From contig CAZEES010000002.1 of NCBI GenBank assembly GCA_964511265.1, forward strand, positions 1 through 64,000: a stretch of DNA of 64,000 bases, written 5' to 3'. This document shows, piece by piece, positions 1-8,505 of the stretch. The DNA is from Nitrosopelagicus sp964511265. GTDB taxonomy: Archaea > Thermoproteota > Nitrososphaeria > Nitrososphaerales > Nitrosopumilaceae. The number at the start of each line of letters is the position of its first letter. Position 1 is the stretch's first letter. A program made the position numbers and the translations under genes. The notes under the pieces are model-generated. The model ran no database searches. It was not told the DNA's origin and saw only the letters and a list, made by a program, of their open reading frames with translations.

Positions 1-72
1 AACCAAATCTCAGGCATGATTAATGAATAAAATGAACTAAAATAAATACAGCTTTTCTGAAAATGAGATCTC

Positions 73-2412
73 TTGCGTATACTTCTTTTAGCTATTCTTG
101 TATTGTCTATAATAATTCCAATTGGAATGAGTGATGCATTTGCAGAACTTACAGTAGTTGAAACAGCATCAAGAGCAGAGGTGGAACAACAAAATTGGTA
201 TGACAATTCATGGGAGTTTAGGAAAAATATTACCCTTTCACTAAATACTGCTACTGGAGTTGATTCAGATCTTACAGATTTTCCTGTTTTAATTTCATTT
301 ACAGATACTGATTTGATTCAAACAAATGAGTCACTAGGAAGAGACTTTGTTTTTACAGAATCAGATGGAACAACAGTGTTATCTCATGAGATTGAGAAAT
401 TTGACAATACTACAGGTGAAGTAATTGCATGGGTAAAATTACCAACAATGTCTGCATCAGAAACAACTGAGATGTACATCTACTACAAAGGAGATACAAT
501 TGGGTTTAATTCTGCAGATGTGTGGAATGATGATTATGTTTTAGTGTGGCACCTTAACCAGACATCAACTGGAACATCGTCTGAGTTCAAAGATGCTACT
601 TCTAATGAAAATGATGGTAAAGGTGGGGGAGGAGGAGATGTCGGATATGATTCCGGAAGAATTCCTCATATAACTGATGGACAGATTGGAAAAGGACAGC
701 ATTTGAAAGGTCCAACAACGACAAGTAAGCACGATGGAAATGGAGATTTTATTTATAGAAATTCATTAGATGGGATGCCCTCAAGAGATTTTACTATAGA
801 GTTATGGACAGGTGATATCACAAATGTTCCTTCTGGAGGAGAAGTTTCTCAGTATAATAATTTGGTAAGTGTTTGTTATGATGCAGGTTCTACGCATGGG
901 AGCTGGCAGAACCACATTAGTTTGTGGAGAGCAGAAAATGTGAAAATGAAGATTAGGGGAGATTTCTTTGTCAGTACTGACAATAAAGCTCCAGCAAGTT
1001 ATGCAGATGGACATCCTGTCCAAGATGACAATCCTGCATCATTTACAAATTGGAATCACATAGTTGCAGTATACAACCAAAAAGATGCAGATGGAACACA
1101 AGGAAACAGTCAATTGTACATTAATGGAGAATTGGTAAAAGATGAAAATCGTTCAGGAGGTCTTAATCGACAGACCCAGACTGATAAATTGAGAATTGTC
1201 CTTGGAGGAGATATTGATGCTTCGGGATCTAATAATTGTGCTAGAGTTAACAACGAACTCATAGGAAAAGTTGATGAATTTAGAATTTCAAGTGGATTAA
1301 AAACTGCAGATTATGCTGCAGCATCGTACTTTAACCAAGGAGATCCAGATACATACACAACAGTTGGTGTTGAAGAAACTCAAACTGAAAAGGAGAGAGG
1401 TTCCCCATGTTGGGATTGTACTAGACCAGCAATTACACATCATGGTCATTCAGAAACACCAGATGGATTCTCAATTAATGATGCAATATTTGAAAACAAT
1501 CAAGAGCTTTACAATGAAAATCCAACAATAGAAGCTGAAGTAGGAGATATGGTTACAATCAAAGCTAGAGCGTGGGATAACCACGGACCAGAAAATGTTG
1601 TACGAGTATACACGTATTTGGGCATGTATGAAGAAAAACCAAACTGGCATGAATCAGAGGCATACATTGAGTATAATATTAAAAAAGACAAGTTCGAAGT
1701 GAACGATAAAAATAAAATTTTTGCGCTGGTTGGTGCGTCATCAGAAGTGGCAGTTAATCCCTATTATGAAGATGGGAAATTAAATCGACCACTTGAATTA
1801 TTGGACATTACATTTACCATAATCTTTGCAAAACCAATGGAAACATCACATATCGCAATACAAACTATTGATGATGCGGCAAATTACGAGTTGGTGTATT
1901 TTGAAGATGCATTNNNNNNNNNNNNNNNNNNNNNNNNNNNNNNNNNNNNNNNNNNNNNNNNNNNNNNNNNNNNNNNNNNNNNNNNNNNNNNNNNNNNNNN
2001 NNNNNNNNNNNNNGAACCTGAACCACCAGTCAAAGAGCCAGAACCAGAAATAATGCTTACTGCAACAAGTGAAAAAACAGTTCTTAGTTTCGTAGATGAA
2101 AATATGCCTGCAAAACATTACGTTAAACGCTACATCACAGAACAAGAATACAGAGAATGGTTTGATGTAAACTATCCAGAGTATCAGTTCTGGGAGGGAA
2201 TTGGAATTACAGAAGAGAGATTTGATGAATTGATAATGGAGATTCAATCTGAACCTAAACCAAAGATGATACAAACAGGATTTGTGTTTGTTCCTGAAGA
2301 TGAGAAATCATTTCCACTTGTAGAAGAAACATACGAGCCTGAGCCAGTAGAAGTAGAGCCTGTAAAAGAGAAAAAGGGATTCTTTGACTGGCTATTTTCC
2401 TTGTTTGGCTAA
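73..2412 (+). CDS. Secreted DUF2341 / LamG-like protein (contains assembly gap)
   Basis: A hydrophobic signal peptide occupies about residues 1-25, so the protein is probably exported. Residues about 40-140 resemble DUF2341 (WYDNSWEFRKNI opening, ending in MYIYYKG). Residues about 150-430 look like a concanavalin/LamG-type beta-sandwich, with a glycine run near residue 185. A Glu-Pro-rich linker follows, then a Lys/Glu-rich tail ending GFFDWLFSLFG. The start is TTG at 73: an in-frame TGA lies just upstream at 64 and the nearest ATG at 63 is out of frame. The 100-N gap falls inside the Glu-Pro linker, so length and frame across it are unverified. Family knowledge suggests a cell-surface binding or adhesion role; the ligand cannot be inferred. 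Confidence 0.75.
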   Translation: MRILLLAILVLSIIIPIGMSDAFAELTVVETASRAEVEQQNWYDNSWEFRKNITLSLNTATGVDSDLTDFPVLISFTDTDLIQTNESLGRDFVFTESDGTTVLSHEIEKFDNTTGEVIAWVKLPTMSASETTEMYIYYKGDTIGFNSADVWNDDYVLVWHLNQTSTGTSSEFKDATSNENDGKGGGGGDVGYDSGRIPHITDGQIGKGQHLKGPTTTSKHDGNGDFIYRNSLDGMPSRDFTIELWTGDITNVPSGGEVSQYNNLVSVCYDAGSTHGSWQNHISLWRAENVKMKIRGDFFVSTDNKAPASYADGHPVQDDNPASFTNWNHIVAVYNQKDADGTQGNSQLYINGELVKDENRSGGLNRQTQTDKLRIVLGGDIDASGSNNCARVNNELIGKVDEFRISSGLKTADYAAASYFNQGDPDTYTTVGVEETQTEKERGSPCWDCTRPAITHHGHSETPDGFSINDAIFENNQELYNENPTIEAEVGDMVTIKARAWDNHGPENVVRVYTYLGMYEEKPNWHESEAYIEYNIKKDKFEVNDKNKIFALVGASSEVAVNPYYEDGKLNRPLELLDITFTIIFAKPMETSHIAIQTIDDAANYELVYFEDAXXXXXXXXXXXXXXXXXXXXXXXXXXXXXXXXXXEPEPPVKEPEPEIMLTATSEKTVLSFVDENMPAKHYVKRYITEQEYREWFDVNYPEYQFWEGIGITEERFDELIMEIQSEPKPKMIQTGFVFVPEDEKSFPLVEETYEPEPVEVEPVKEKKGFFDWLFSLFG
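1914..2013. other. Assembly gap of exactly 100 N
   Basis: There are 100 consecutive Ns inside the DUF2341 gene. The right flank encodes EPEPPVKEPEPE, so the gap probably marks an unresolved Glu-Pro repeat. A length of exactly 100 is a common placeholder for a gap of unknown size. Confidence 0.98.
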
Positions 2413-2444
2413 CATATATTGAATACAATTAACTAACTTTCAGT

Positions 2445-3047
2445 ATGGAATTTGCTAAAGAATTTGCATCCTTCCTTTATGAAAAAAAGATTATCAGATT
2501 CGGAGATTTTACTTTGGCAAGCGGAAAAAAGAGTCCATATTACATTGATCTTAGACTGGTTCCAAGCTATCCAATTCAATATAGAAAAATGATCAAGGGA
2601 TTACAAAATTTAATTGCTGAAGATATAGGATTTGAAAACTTTCACTCGTTAGTTTCAGTTCCAACAGGAGGATTGGTAGTTGCAGCATCACTTGCAACTG
2701 AAATTGTTAAACCACTAATCTATGTCAGAAACAAACCAAAAGAACATGGAACTGGCAAAGCAGTTGAAGGTGTAACATGTCAGGAGATGAAACTGTTAAT
2801 GATTGAAGATGTTGTCACAAGTGGTGGTTCTGTCATCAATGCAATTAAGACAATCAAAGAAGAAAAAATGGTTGTGACAGATGCATATGCAGTAGTTGAT
2901 AGAATGGAAGGAGCAGCACAAGCATTAGAAGCTGAAGGGGTAAAGCTTCACAGTCTTTTAACAATCAAAGAGATTGCAGAGAATCTATTTGAGCAAAAAT
3001 TAATCTCTGAAGATGTACTAAAGCAGGTTCAAGATAGAGTAAATTGA
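2445..3047 (+). CDS. pyrE: Orotate phosphoribosyltransferase
   Basis: Transfers orotate to PRPP to form OMP in de novo pyrimidine synthesis in the cytoplasm. The PRPP-binding loop is clear at residues about 121-134 (MLIEDVVTSGGS-type; here LLMIEDVVTSGGSV), and the N-terminal FGDFTLASGKKSPYYIDLR segment is typical of PyrE. At 200 residues the length is normal. A TATA-like catatattg lies about 28 bp before the ATG, which supports a leaderless transcript starting here. No other pyrimidine gene is adjacent. Confidence 0.95.
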   Translation: MEFAKEFASFLYEKKIIRFGDFTLASGKKSPYYIDLRLVPSYPIQYRKMIKGLQNLIAEDIGFENFHSLVSVPTGGLVVAASLATEIVKPLIYVRNKPKEHGTGKAVEGVTCQEMKLLMIEDVVTSGGSVINAIKTIKEEKMVVTDAYAVVDRMEGAAQALEAEGVKLHSLLTIKEIAENLFEQKLISEDVLKQVQDRVN

Positions 3048-3110
3048 GGCAGCTCAGTCAAATGCCTTTACATCATTAATCAGGTATAACTCTGATTCTT
3101 CATTGCAGCC
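3048..3110 (-). ncRNA. Candidate C/D box sRNA (2'-O-methylation guide)
   Basis: Read on the minus strand: a C-like box ATGAAGA (3097-3103), a 13-nt guide (3084-3096), a D' box CTGA (3080-3083), a 3-nt spacer, a C'-like box ATGATGT (3070-3076), a 12-nt guide (3058-3069) and a D box CTGA (3054-3057). Ends 3105-3110 and 3048-3053 can pair in 5 of 6 positions as a terminal stem. Box spacing fits archaeal C/D sRNAs; C and C' each carry one mismatch to RTGATGA. A TATA-like AT tract is centred near 3138, about 28 bp upstream of the predicted 5' end. It lies 35 nt downstream of tRNA-Met on the same strand, so co-transcription is also possible. Targets were not identified. Confidence 0.55.
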
Positions 3111-3145
3111 TATACGATTACAATTGGGTTGGATTAAAATTTTAG

Positions 3146-3219
3146 TGGGCCCGAAGGGCTTCGATCCCTTGGCTCCTCGGTTATGAGCCGAGTACTCTAC
3201 TAGGCTGAGTTACGGGCCC
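3146..3219 (-). tRNA. tRNA-Met (CAU), probably elongator
   Basis: Full cloverleaf: acceptor GGGCCCG/CGGGCCC, D-stem ACTC/GAGT, anticodon stem CTCGG/CCGAG with loop CTCATAA, 5-nt variable loop, T-stem AAGGG/CCCTT, discriminator A. The anticodon stem lacks the three stacked G:C pairs of initiators, so elongator Met is favoured; tRNA-Ile2 (lysidine-like modified CAU) cannot be excluded. The T-loop is ATCGAAG with A at position 54 rather than T. CCA is not encoded. Confidence 0.93.
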
Positions 3220-3257
3220 TAGGAAAAAATAATTTCAACTGGGTAAAAAGTGTTAGA

Positions 3258-3893
3258 TTAACAGTAAGATTCGTAACAGCTGTCCAACAAAAGATTTTGT
3301 GCATCAACAGATTTCTGTGCTGTAGATAACATCAAGGAATCATCTACAGAAGTGTTGTTGATGATTTTTTCCCAGGATGCTGCATGTCTAATGTCAGCAG
3401 TCATGTGTTCTTCAAAGTATTCTATCGCGTCTTTGCTATCCAGACCATAGAATTCTTTCAGTCCCTCAAGTTTGGTTTTGCTTACTTTAGGGATTTCTTT
3501 TTCAAATGCATACATTGCACATGCACCATTATCAAAAGAGTTCATTAGTGAGCCCAAATTGGACACTGCTCTTCTGGTTTTCTCAAGACCCTCATAGATC
3601 TGTAGTTCAGATTCAGAAATTCCCATAGAACCTGCGAATTTCTCCCATAGAGGAATGTGCTCGGTTTCCTCTTTCATATTCTGAATTAACTCTTCTTTCA
3701 TTTCAGAAGTTGCGCTATTTACCATTGGTTCCATGAATTGTGGGACTTGTTTCACTAGTTGGTAGTATTCTTTGGAATAACCCTTTAGTGATTCTAGTTC
3801 TAATTTTCCATCAGACCACATCTCATAAAATGGATGTTTGAGTAAACTTTTCTCTTCAATAATTTGATCGATTTGTTTGATTAGAGAACCCAT
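3258..3893 (-). CDS. CADD-like (TenA/PqqC-fold) protein, candidate non-canonical pABA synthase
   Basis: All-helical haem-oxygenase-like fold of 211 residues. The HPFYEMWSDGKL segment and the overall pattern match CADD, the Chlamydia family that makes p-aminobenzoate for folate from one of its own tyrosines using a diiron or Fe/Mn centre. Candidate metal ligands are E75/E76, H79, E131, H163, D167 and H170; the HxxxDxxH spacing at 163-170 matches CADD as I recall it. Y23 and K141 sit where the sacrificial Tyr and Lys of CADD would fall. It stands alone, followed downstream by tRNA-Met. TenA (thiaminase II) or PqqC-like activity is an alternative but fits less well. Confidence 0.75.
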   Translation of the reverse strand: MGSLIKQIDQIIEEKSLLKHPFYEMWSDGKLELESLKGYSKEYYQLVKQVPQFMEPMVNSATSEMKEELIQNMKEETEHIPLWEKFAGSMGISESELQIYEGLEKTRRAVSNLGSLMNSFDNGACAMYAFEKEIPKVSKTKLEGLKEFYGLDSKDAIEYFEEHMTADIRHAASWEKIINNTSVDDSLMLSTAQKSVDAQNLLLDSCYESYC

Positions 3894-3971
3894 GAATGTT
3901 ATTCTTGAAATTAAGATAAAAAAGCTTGTGATTACAAAAAGTTTTATGGATTAGAAGAGCCAAAATTTTAA

Positions 3972-4046
3972 GCTCCTGTAGTGTAGTCCGGTCAAGCATT
4001 TAGGCCTTTCACGCCTGAGACTCGGGTTCGAATCCCGACGGGAGCA
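3972..4046 (+). tRNA. tRNA-Glu (UUC)
   Basis: Acceptor GCTCCTG pairs with CGGGAGC. The anticodon loop CTTTCAC gives TTC, the T-arm is CGGG-TTCGAAT-CCCG, and the discriminator is A. CCA is not encoded. Confidence 0.97.
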
Positions 4047-4097
4047 TACAATTCTAAAGTTTAATATGCTATTTCAAGAAATCTTGATTAGATATTT

Positions 4098-4949
4098 TTG
4101 GATCGAAAAAACATAGAGATTAATCCACTTTTAGGAGTGTACAGTAAATACATTGAGAAGATTGATTCAGCTTTGCAAAAAGAGCTAGAATTATACTCTG
4201 AATCAGAATTTTGTGATCCTTTGAAATATGCATTAGATGGCGGTAAACGAATCAGACCAATCATTACACTATTGGCAGCAGAATGTGTAGGACAAATTGA
4301 TGAGAATGTGTATGCCGGTGCATGTGCAATTGAACTGCTCCATACAGAATCAGTAATTCATGATGACATTATCGATAATGAGACACAACGAAGGCATAAA
4401 GATCCGTTCCATATAAAATATGGATACAACACAAGTGTTCTCACAGGAGACTTTGTTTTAGGATTAATTCTAAACATTTCTTCTAGATTGGATAAGGCAA
4501 GAGTTACAAAGGATTTAGCAACAGCTGCCATGCTAATGAGCGAAGGTGAAGTACTTGAGGGGAAACTAGAAGAAAGCGAAGACGTAACATTTGAAGATTA
4601 TGTCAAAGTAATGGATTACAAGACAGCAACAGCCTTTGAGATGGCAGCTAAACTAGGAGCAATAATTGGAGGTGGAAATGAAGAAGAAATTTCAGGATTA
4701 GCAGAATATGGGAAAAATATAGGAATTGCATATCAAATTAAAGATGATTTAATGGATTGGAAAAACGAGGATAAATTATTTAATTTACTAGTTAAGAAAA
4801 GTTCAGACCCAAGAATTGTCTTCAACAAAATGGAAGATTTGTTGAAATCTTATTCAGAAAAGGCGCTTGAAAGTCTAAGAAAGGTTAGAGATTCAGACGC
4901 TAAACATAACTTGGGAGAGCTAGTAAGTTTTACAGAGTTTAAGGCATAA
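4098..4949 (+). CDS. Polyprenyl (geranylgeranyl-type) diphosphate synthase
   Basis: Condenses isopentenyl diphosphate with allylic diphosphates to make the C20 chain of archaeal ether lipids. The first aspartate-rich motif is DDIID (residues 89-93) followed by the usual RR; the second is DDLMD near residue 215. GGKRIRP (48-54) is the substrate-binding Lys/Arg motif. At 283 residues it is slightly short for the family. The start is TTG, with a TATA-like tttaatatg about 30 bp upstream. The 3' end overlaps convergent nuoN by 11 bp. Chain length cannot be settled from sequence alone. Confidence 0.88.
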   Translation: MDRKNIEINPLLGVYSKYIEKIDSALQKELELYSESEFCDPLKYALDGGKRIRPIITLLAAECVGQIDENVYAGACAIELLHTESVIHDDIIDNETQRRHKDPFHIKYGYNTSVLTGDFVLGLILNISSRLDKARVTKDLATAAMLMSEGEVLEGKLEESEDVTFEDYVKVMDYKTATAFEMAAKLGAIIGGGNEEEISGLAEYGKNIGIAYQIKDDLMDWKNEDKLFNLLVKKSSDPRIVFNKMEDLLKSYSEKALESLRKVRDSDAKHNLGELVSFTEFKA

Positions 4950-6420
4950 CTGAACTTATTGAAGGCGTAATCATTTCTACAAATTGAATTACTGGTTCTG
5001 GGTATACACCAATTGTTACCATGAAGATTACAGAGAAGATCATTACACCAACAATTGATGCAGGTTCTTTTACACGTTTTTCAGTCTCACCTTCAAAGTA
5101 CATCTTTCGGATAATCCAACCATAATATGCTAGAGACAGTGCACTATTCAAAACTCCAGCTATTGCAAGCCACGGAGCCCACCAAACAACACTTGTTGCA
5201 TCAATAGCAGAGCCAAACAGCATAAGCTTACTCCAAAATCCATTCAGTGGTGGAACACCAGCCAATGCAAGTAATGAGATAACTAAACCAAATGCAGTAA
5301 TTGGCATTTTTCTGCCAAGTCCCTTGATTTTATCCATGTGTGTAACTGCAAGAGTTGTAACAATTCCTGCAACTGCGATAAATGCTGCACCTTTCATCAC
5401 GGCATGGTTTAGAATGTGGAACAATGATGCTTGTAAGCCAAGTCCACTAAACGGTGCTAATGAGATACCAATCAGTATGTAACCTGCATGACCAATACTC
5501 GAATATGCAAGCATTCTTGTGAGATTCTTTTGCATGATGGCTGCGACGTTACCTATAGTCATCGTCATTATGGCAATCACGCCTAATGCCAAAGTCCAGT
5601 CAAGATTTAGTGCCGCAGCACCCATAATTACAATTCTTAATGCAGCTGCAAATCCTGCTTTCTTGGTTCCTGCAGCTAGTAGAGCTGTGATGGTTGGAGG
5701 CGAGCCTTCGTATGTGTCTGGTAGCCACATGTGGAAGGGTACAAGTCCCATCTTGAATCCAAATCCAGCAATAAACATTCCAATTGCAAGCAAGCCAAGT
5801 GGCAACATGTCAGGAGATAGATTTGAGAATCCAATGATGACATCACCAATGTTTGTAGAGCCAGTGATTCCATATGCAAGAGAGATACCATAGATTATGA
5901 TTCCAGAAGATAGTGCACCAAACAAAAAGTACTTGATAGCAGCCTCGTTTGATGCAGGGTTTTTCTTGTTAAATCCTGCTAGAATGTATGTTGGGATACT
6001 CATCAATTCCCATGCGACAAAGAGCATAACCAAGTCTGTTGCAAATGCAATCAAGACCATACCGATAGTTGAAAGTAAGATTAACGAGAAGTAAATCGCA
6101 GGGTTTGATTTCTTTCTCATATAGTTGAAAGATCCAGCAACTGTCATTATCGAAACAATAAGCATTGCAATTGCAAAGAAGGAACCAAATCCATCATCAA
6201 CTAGAACATCTTCAGAGAAGATTGCAGCTGGTGCCAGATTGTCTGCATAAAACTGGAACATTACAAATCCAAGTGCGAGCAATAGTGCACCAAAGGCAAT
6301 GATACCATAGAAGGTAGAACTTCCACGTTCTTTTCTAATAACATTGATGACAGGAATAATCATTCCTGCAACGCCTAGGATTACCATTAAAATGATTGGA
6401 GTAGAAGTTAGTTCGATCAT
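4939..6420 (-). CDS. nuoN: NADH-quinone oxidoreductase-like subunit N
   Basis: Antiporter-like proton-pumping subunit of the complex I membrane arm, with about 14 hydrophobic segments and the characteristic FHILNHAVMKGAAF stretch. It is the last gene of the nuo operon and overlaps convergent prenyl synthase by 11 bp. The start at 6420 is chosen over an upstream GTG (6429) and ATG (6423) because AGGTG precedes it by about 6 nt and MIELTSTP is a natural beginning. Confidence 0.93.
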   Translation of the reverse strand: MIELTSTPIILMVILGVAGMIIPVINVIRKERGSSTFYGIIAFGALLLALGFVMFQFYADNLAPAAIFSEDVLVDDGFGSFFAIAMLIVSIMTVAGSFNYMRKKSNPAIYFSLILLSTIGMVLIAFATDLVMLFVAWELMSIPTYILAGFNKKNPASNEAAIKYFLFGALSSGIIIYGISLAYGITGSTNIGDVIIGFSNLSPDMLPLGLLAIGMFIAGFGFKMGLVPFHMWLPDTYEGSPPTITALLAAGTKKAGFAAALRIVIMGAAALNLDWTLALGVIAIMTMTIGNVAAIMQKNLTRMLAYSSIGHAGYILIGISLAPFSGLGLQASLFHILNHAVMKGAAFIAVAGIVTTLAVTHMDKIKGLGRKMPITAFGLVISLLALAGVPPLNGFWSKLMLFGSAIDATSVVWWAPWLAIAGVLNSALSLAYYGWIIRKMYFEGETEKRVKEPASIVGVMIFSVIFMVTIGVYPEPVIQFVEMITPSISSVMP

Positions 6421-6429
6421 CATAAACAC

Positions 6430-8502
6430 CTACAATAACAATATCAGAACTACGAAGAGTAGTCCAGCTCCAAATATGTAAAGATAAGATTGTGCAACGC
6501 CGGTTTGTGTTCCTTGAACAACTTTGGCACTCCAACCTACAGCTTTCTCAAATCCAATGTTCATTCCAGTATCAATTGCAGTACGCTCAAAGTATCTCCA
6601 GATTCCGCGTGCAGCCCAGAGTGGTGCAACTACAAAGCCCCAATAAACAAATGCATTGAGATACCATCTGTTCAAGAATAGTTTGTGCATAGAGTAAAAG
6701 AAGATGTTAGAGTTTACGAATTTGACAGGATCCACCCATCTTCCAATATAGAAGATGTAACCTAATCCAAAGCCGGTTGCAAATGCAACTAGTGAGGCAC
6801 CAAGTGCTATCGGATTAAGTCCTGAGAGGAATCCAGGTAAGGCAGAAGCCTCTCCACCATAGTGAGATACATGAATTCCAAAGGAATGTTCTAGATATTC
6901 ACCAAATAGATGGTGTATTCCTTCTTCAGCAGATAATCCAATTAATCCAATTCCAATTGTTAGTACAGCAAGAATTCCGTATGGAATCCACATTGATTTT
7001 GGTGCTTCATGAATATGATGACCTTCACTTTCCATTTTTTCTATGTGTTTACTGTTCTTTCCAAAGAATACCATTCCAATCATTCTTGTAGTATAGAATG
7101 CTGTGATAACTGCAGTCAAAACTGCGATAAGGAATAATGGCAATCCCCAAGAACTATCAGCTTCATAGACTGCTGCAAAGATTGCATCCTTACTCCAAAA
7201 TCCTGTTGTGATAAATGGTGCACCCATTAATCCAAGACCTGCAGCCCACATGAACGCATACGTCTTTTTCATCTGTTTCTTCAGTCCACCCATGTCTGTC
7301 ATGAATCGCGAACCTACAACATGCAGAAGTGAACCCGCTGCCATGAAGAGAGATGCTTTGAACATTGCGTGAGAGATTAAGTGGAAGAATCCAGCTGTGT
7401 AACCATCAACGTATTGTTGTGAGAGACCTGCAACACCAAGTGCCAACATCATGTAACCAATTTGTGAACCAGTAGAATATGCCAAAACTTTCTTAATTTC
7501 AGGATTGACCATTCCTTGCGTTGCAAGTAATAATGCAGTGATAGCACCAACCCAAGCGACAATTTCAAAGAATTGATCTGCTAAGATTCCGGCGGCTGCT
7601 AATGCAAATACAATTGGTCCAATTCTTGCAACCAAAAATACACCAGCCTTTACCATTGTTGCTGCATGGATTAATGCAGATACGGCAGTAGGGCCTGTCA
7701 TAGCCTCTAAGAGCCATTCGTTAAGTGGGAATTGTGCAGATTTACCTATTGCACCACCAAATAGTAAAACAAACGCAGGAACTAACAAGCCCTGAGCAGA
7801 CATTTCAACTGCCCAAGCAGTATCACCAACTAATTCTCTAAATCCAAAGGTTCCTGCAAACATGAAAAGTAGTAACATTCCTGAAAGCATCATTACATCT
7901 CCGACTTTGGTCATGATGAAAGCCTTCATTCCTGCATGTGTTGGTGAGAAATATTCCATAATTCCTAATGCAGAACGACCTTCTTGTCCAACGTGATCTT
8001 TCTTCTTATCGCGATACCAGAAGCTGATCAGAGCATACGACGCCAGACCCACTCCTTCCCATCCAAAGAAAACCTGTAATAGATTATCAGACATTATGAT
8101 GAGTTGCATGGAACCGATGAAGAACATCATCCAGAACCAGAATCTTGTAATGTCTTTGTCTCCTTTCATGTAACCTGTGCTGTAACACATGATGAGGAAA
8201 GAAATCCATCCAACTACATTGGACATAATAACTGAGAGAGGATCTGCAAGAACACCTGCTTTAAGACCAATTGCGTCAATCCACATGATTTGATGATGAA
8301 TTTCATGTGCTTCAAGTGCCATTGGGAACAATGTTGCTGCAGAGATTGCACTCATTGCTGCAAATGCAACTGCAACTCTGCCAGTAGATAATTTTGAGAA
8401 TTTACCGACAGCAGGAATAATCATGGCTGCAGCAAATGGAAGAATCCAGATTAGCCAGACGTTTATTTCGCCTACAGGTATTCCAAAGAAATCGTATGCC
8501 AT
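6430..8502 (-). CDS. nuoL: NADH-quinone oxidoreductase-like subunit L
   Basis: Largest antiporter-like subunit of complex I (690 residues), at the distal end of the membrane arm. FFGWEGVGLASYALISFWY and HAATMVKAGVFL are NuoL hallmarks, and the C-terminal extension carries the long lateral helix typical of this subunit. It sits between nuoM and nuoN; the usual bacterial order is K-L-M-N, here K-M-L-N. A 3-bp gap to nuoM indicates translational coupling. Confidence 0.95.
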   Translation of the reverse strand: MAYDFFGIPVGEINVWLIWILPFAAAMIIPAVGKFSKLSTGRVAVAFAAMSAISAATLFPMALEAHEIHHQIMWIDAIGLKAGVLADPLSVIMSNVVGWISFLIMCYSTGYMKGDKDITRFWFWMMFFIGSMQLIIMSDNLLQVFFGWEGVGLASYALISFWYRDKKKDHVGQEGRSALGIMEYFSPTHAGMKAFIMTKVGDVMMLSGMLLLFMFAGTFGFRELVGDTAWAVEMSAQGLLVPAFVLLFGGAIGKSAQFPLNEWLLEAMTGPTAVSALIHAATMVKAGVFLVARIGPIVFALAAAGILADQFFEIVAWVGAITALLLATQGMVNPEIKKVLAYSTGSQIGYMMLALGVAGLSQQYVDGYTAGFFHLISHAMFKASLFMAAGSLLHVVGSRFMTDMGGLKKQMKKTYAFMWAAGLGLMGAPFITTGFWSKDAIFAAVYEADSSWGLPLFLIAVLTAVITAFYTTRMIGMVFFGKNSKHIEKMESEGHHIHEAPKSMWIPYGILAVLTIGIGLIGLSAEEGIHHLFGEYLEHSFGIHVSHYGGEASALPGFLSGLNPIALGASLVAFATGFGLGYIFYIGRWVDPVKFVNSNIFFYSMHKLFLNRWYLNAFVYWGFVVAPLWAARGIWRYFERTAIDTGMNIGFEKAVGWSAKVVQGTQTGVAQSYLYIFGAGLLFVVLILLL

Positions 8503-8505
8503 CGT

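Noticed and set aside
1..60. Possible C/D sRNA upstream of the DUF2341 gene (ATGATTA ... CTGA)
   Set aside because: Distance between the boxes (about 34 nt) is too long for a guide and no D' box or terminal stem is present.
1846..2274. 142-residue antisense frame across the N gap
   Set aside because: It is artificially joined by 34 X residues through the gap and has no domain; the opposite strand carries the DUF2341 protein.
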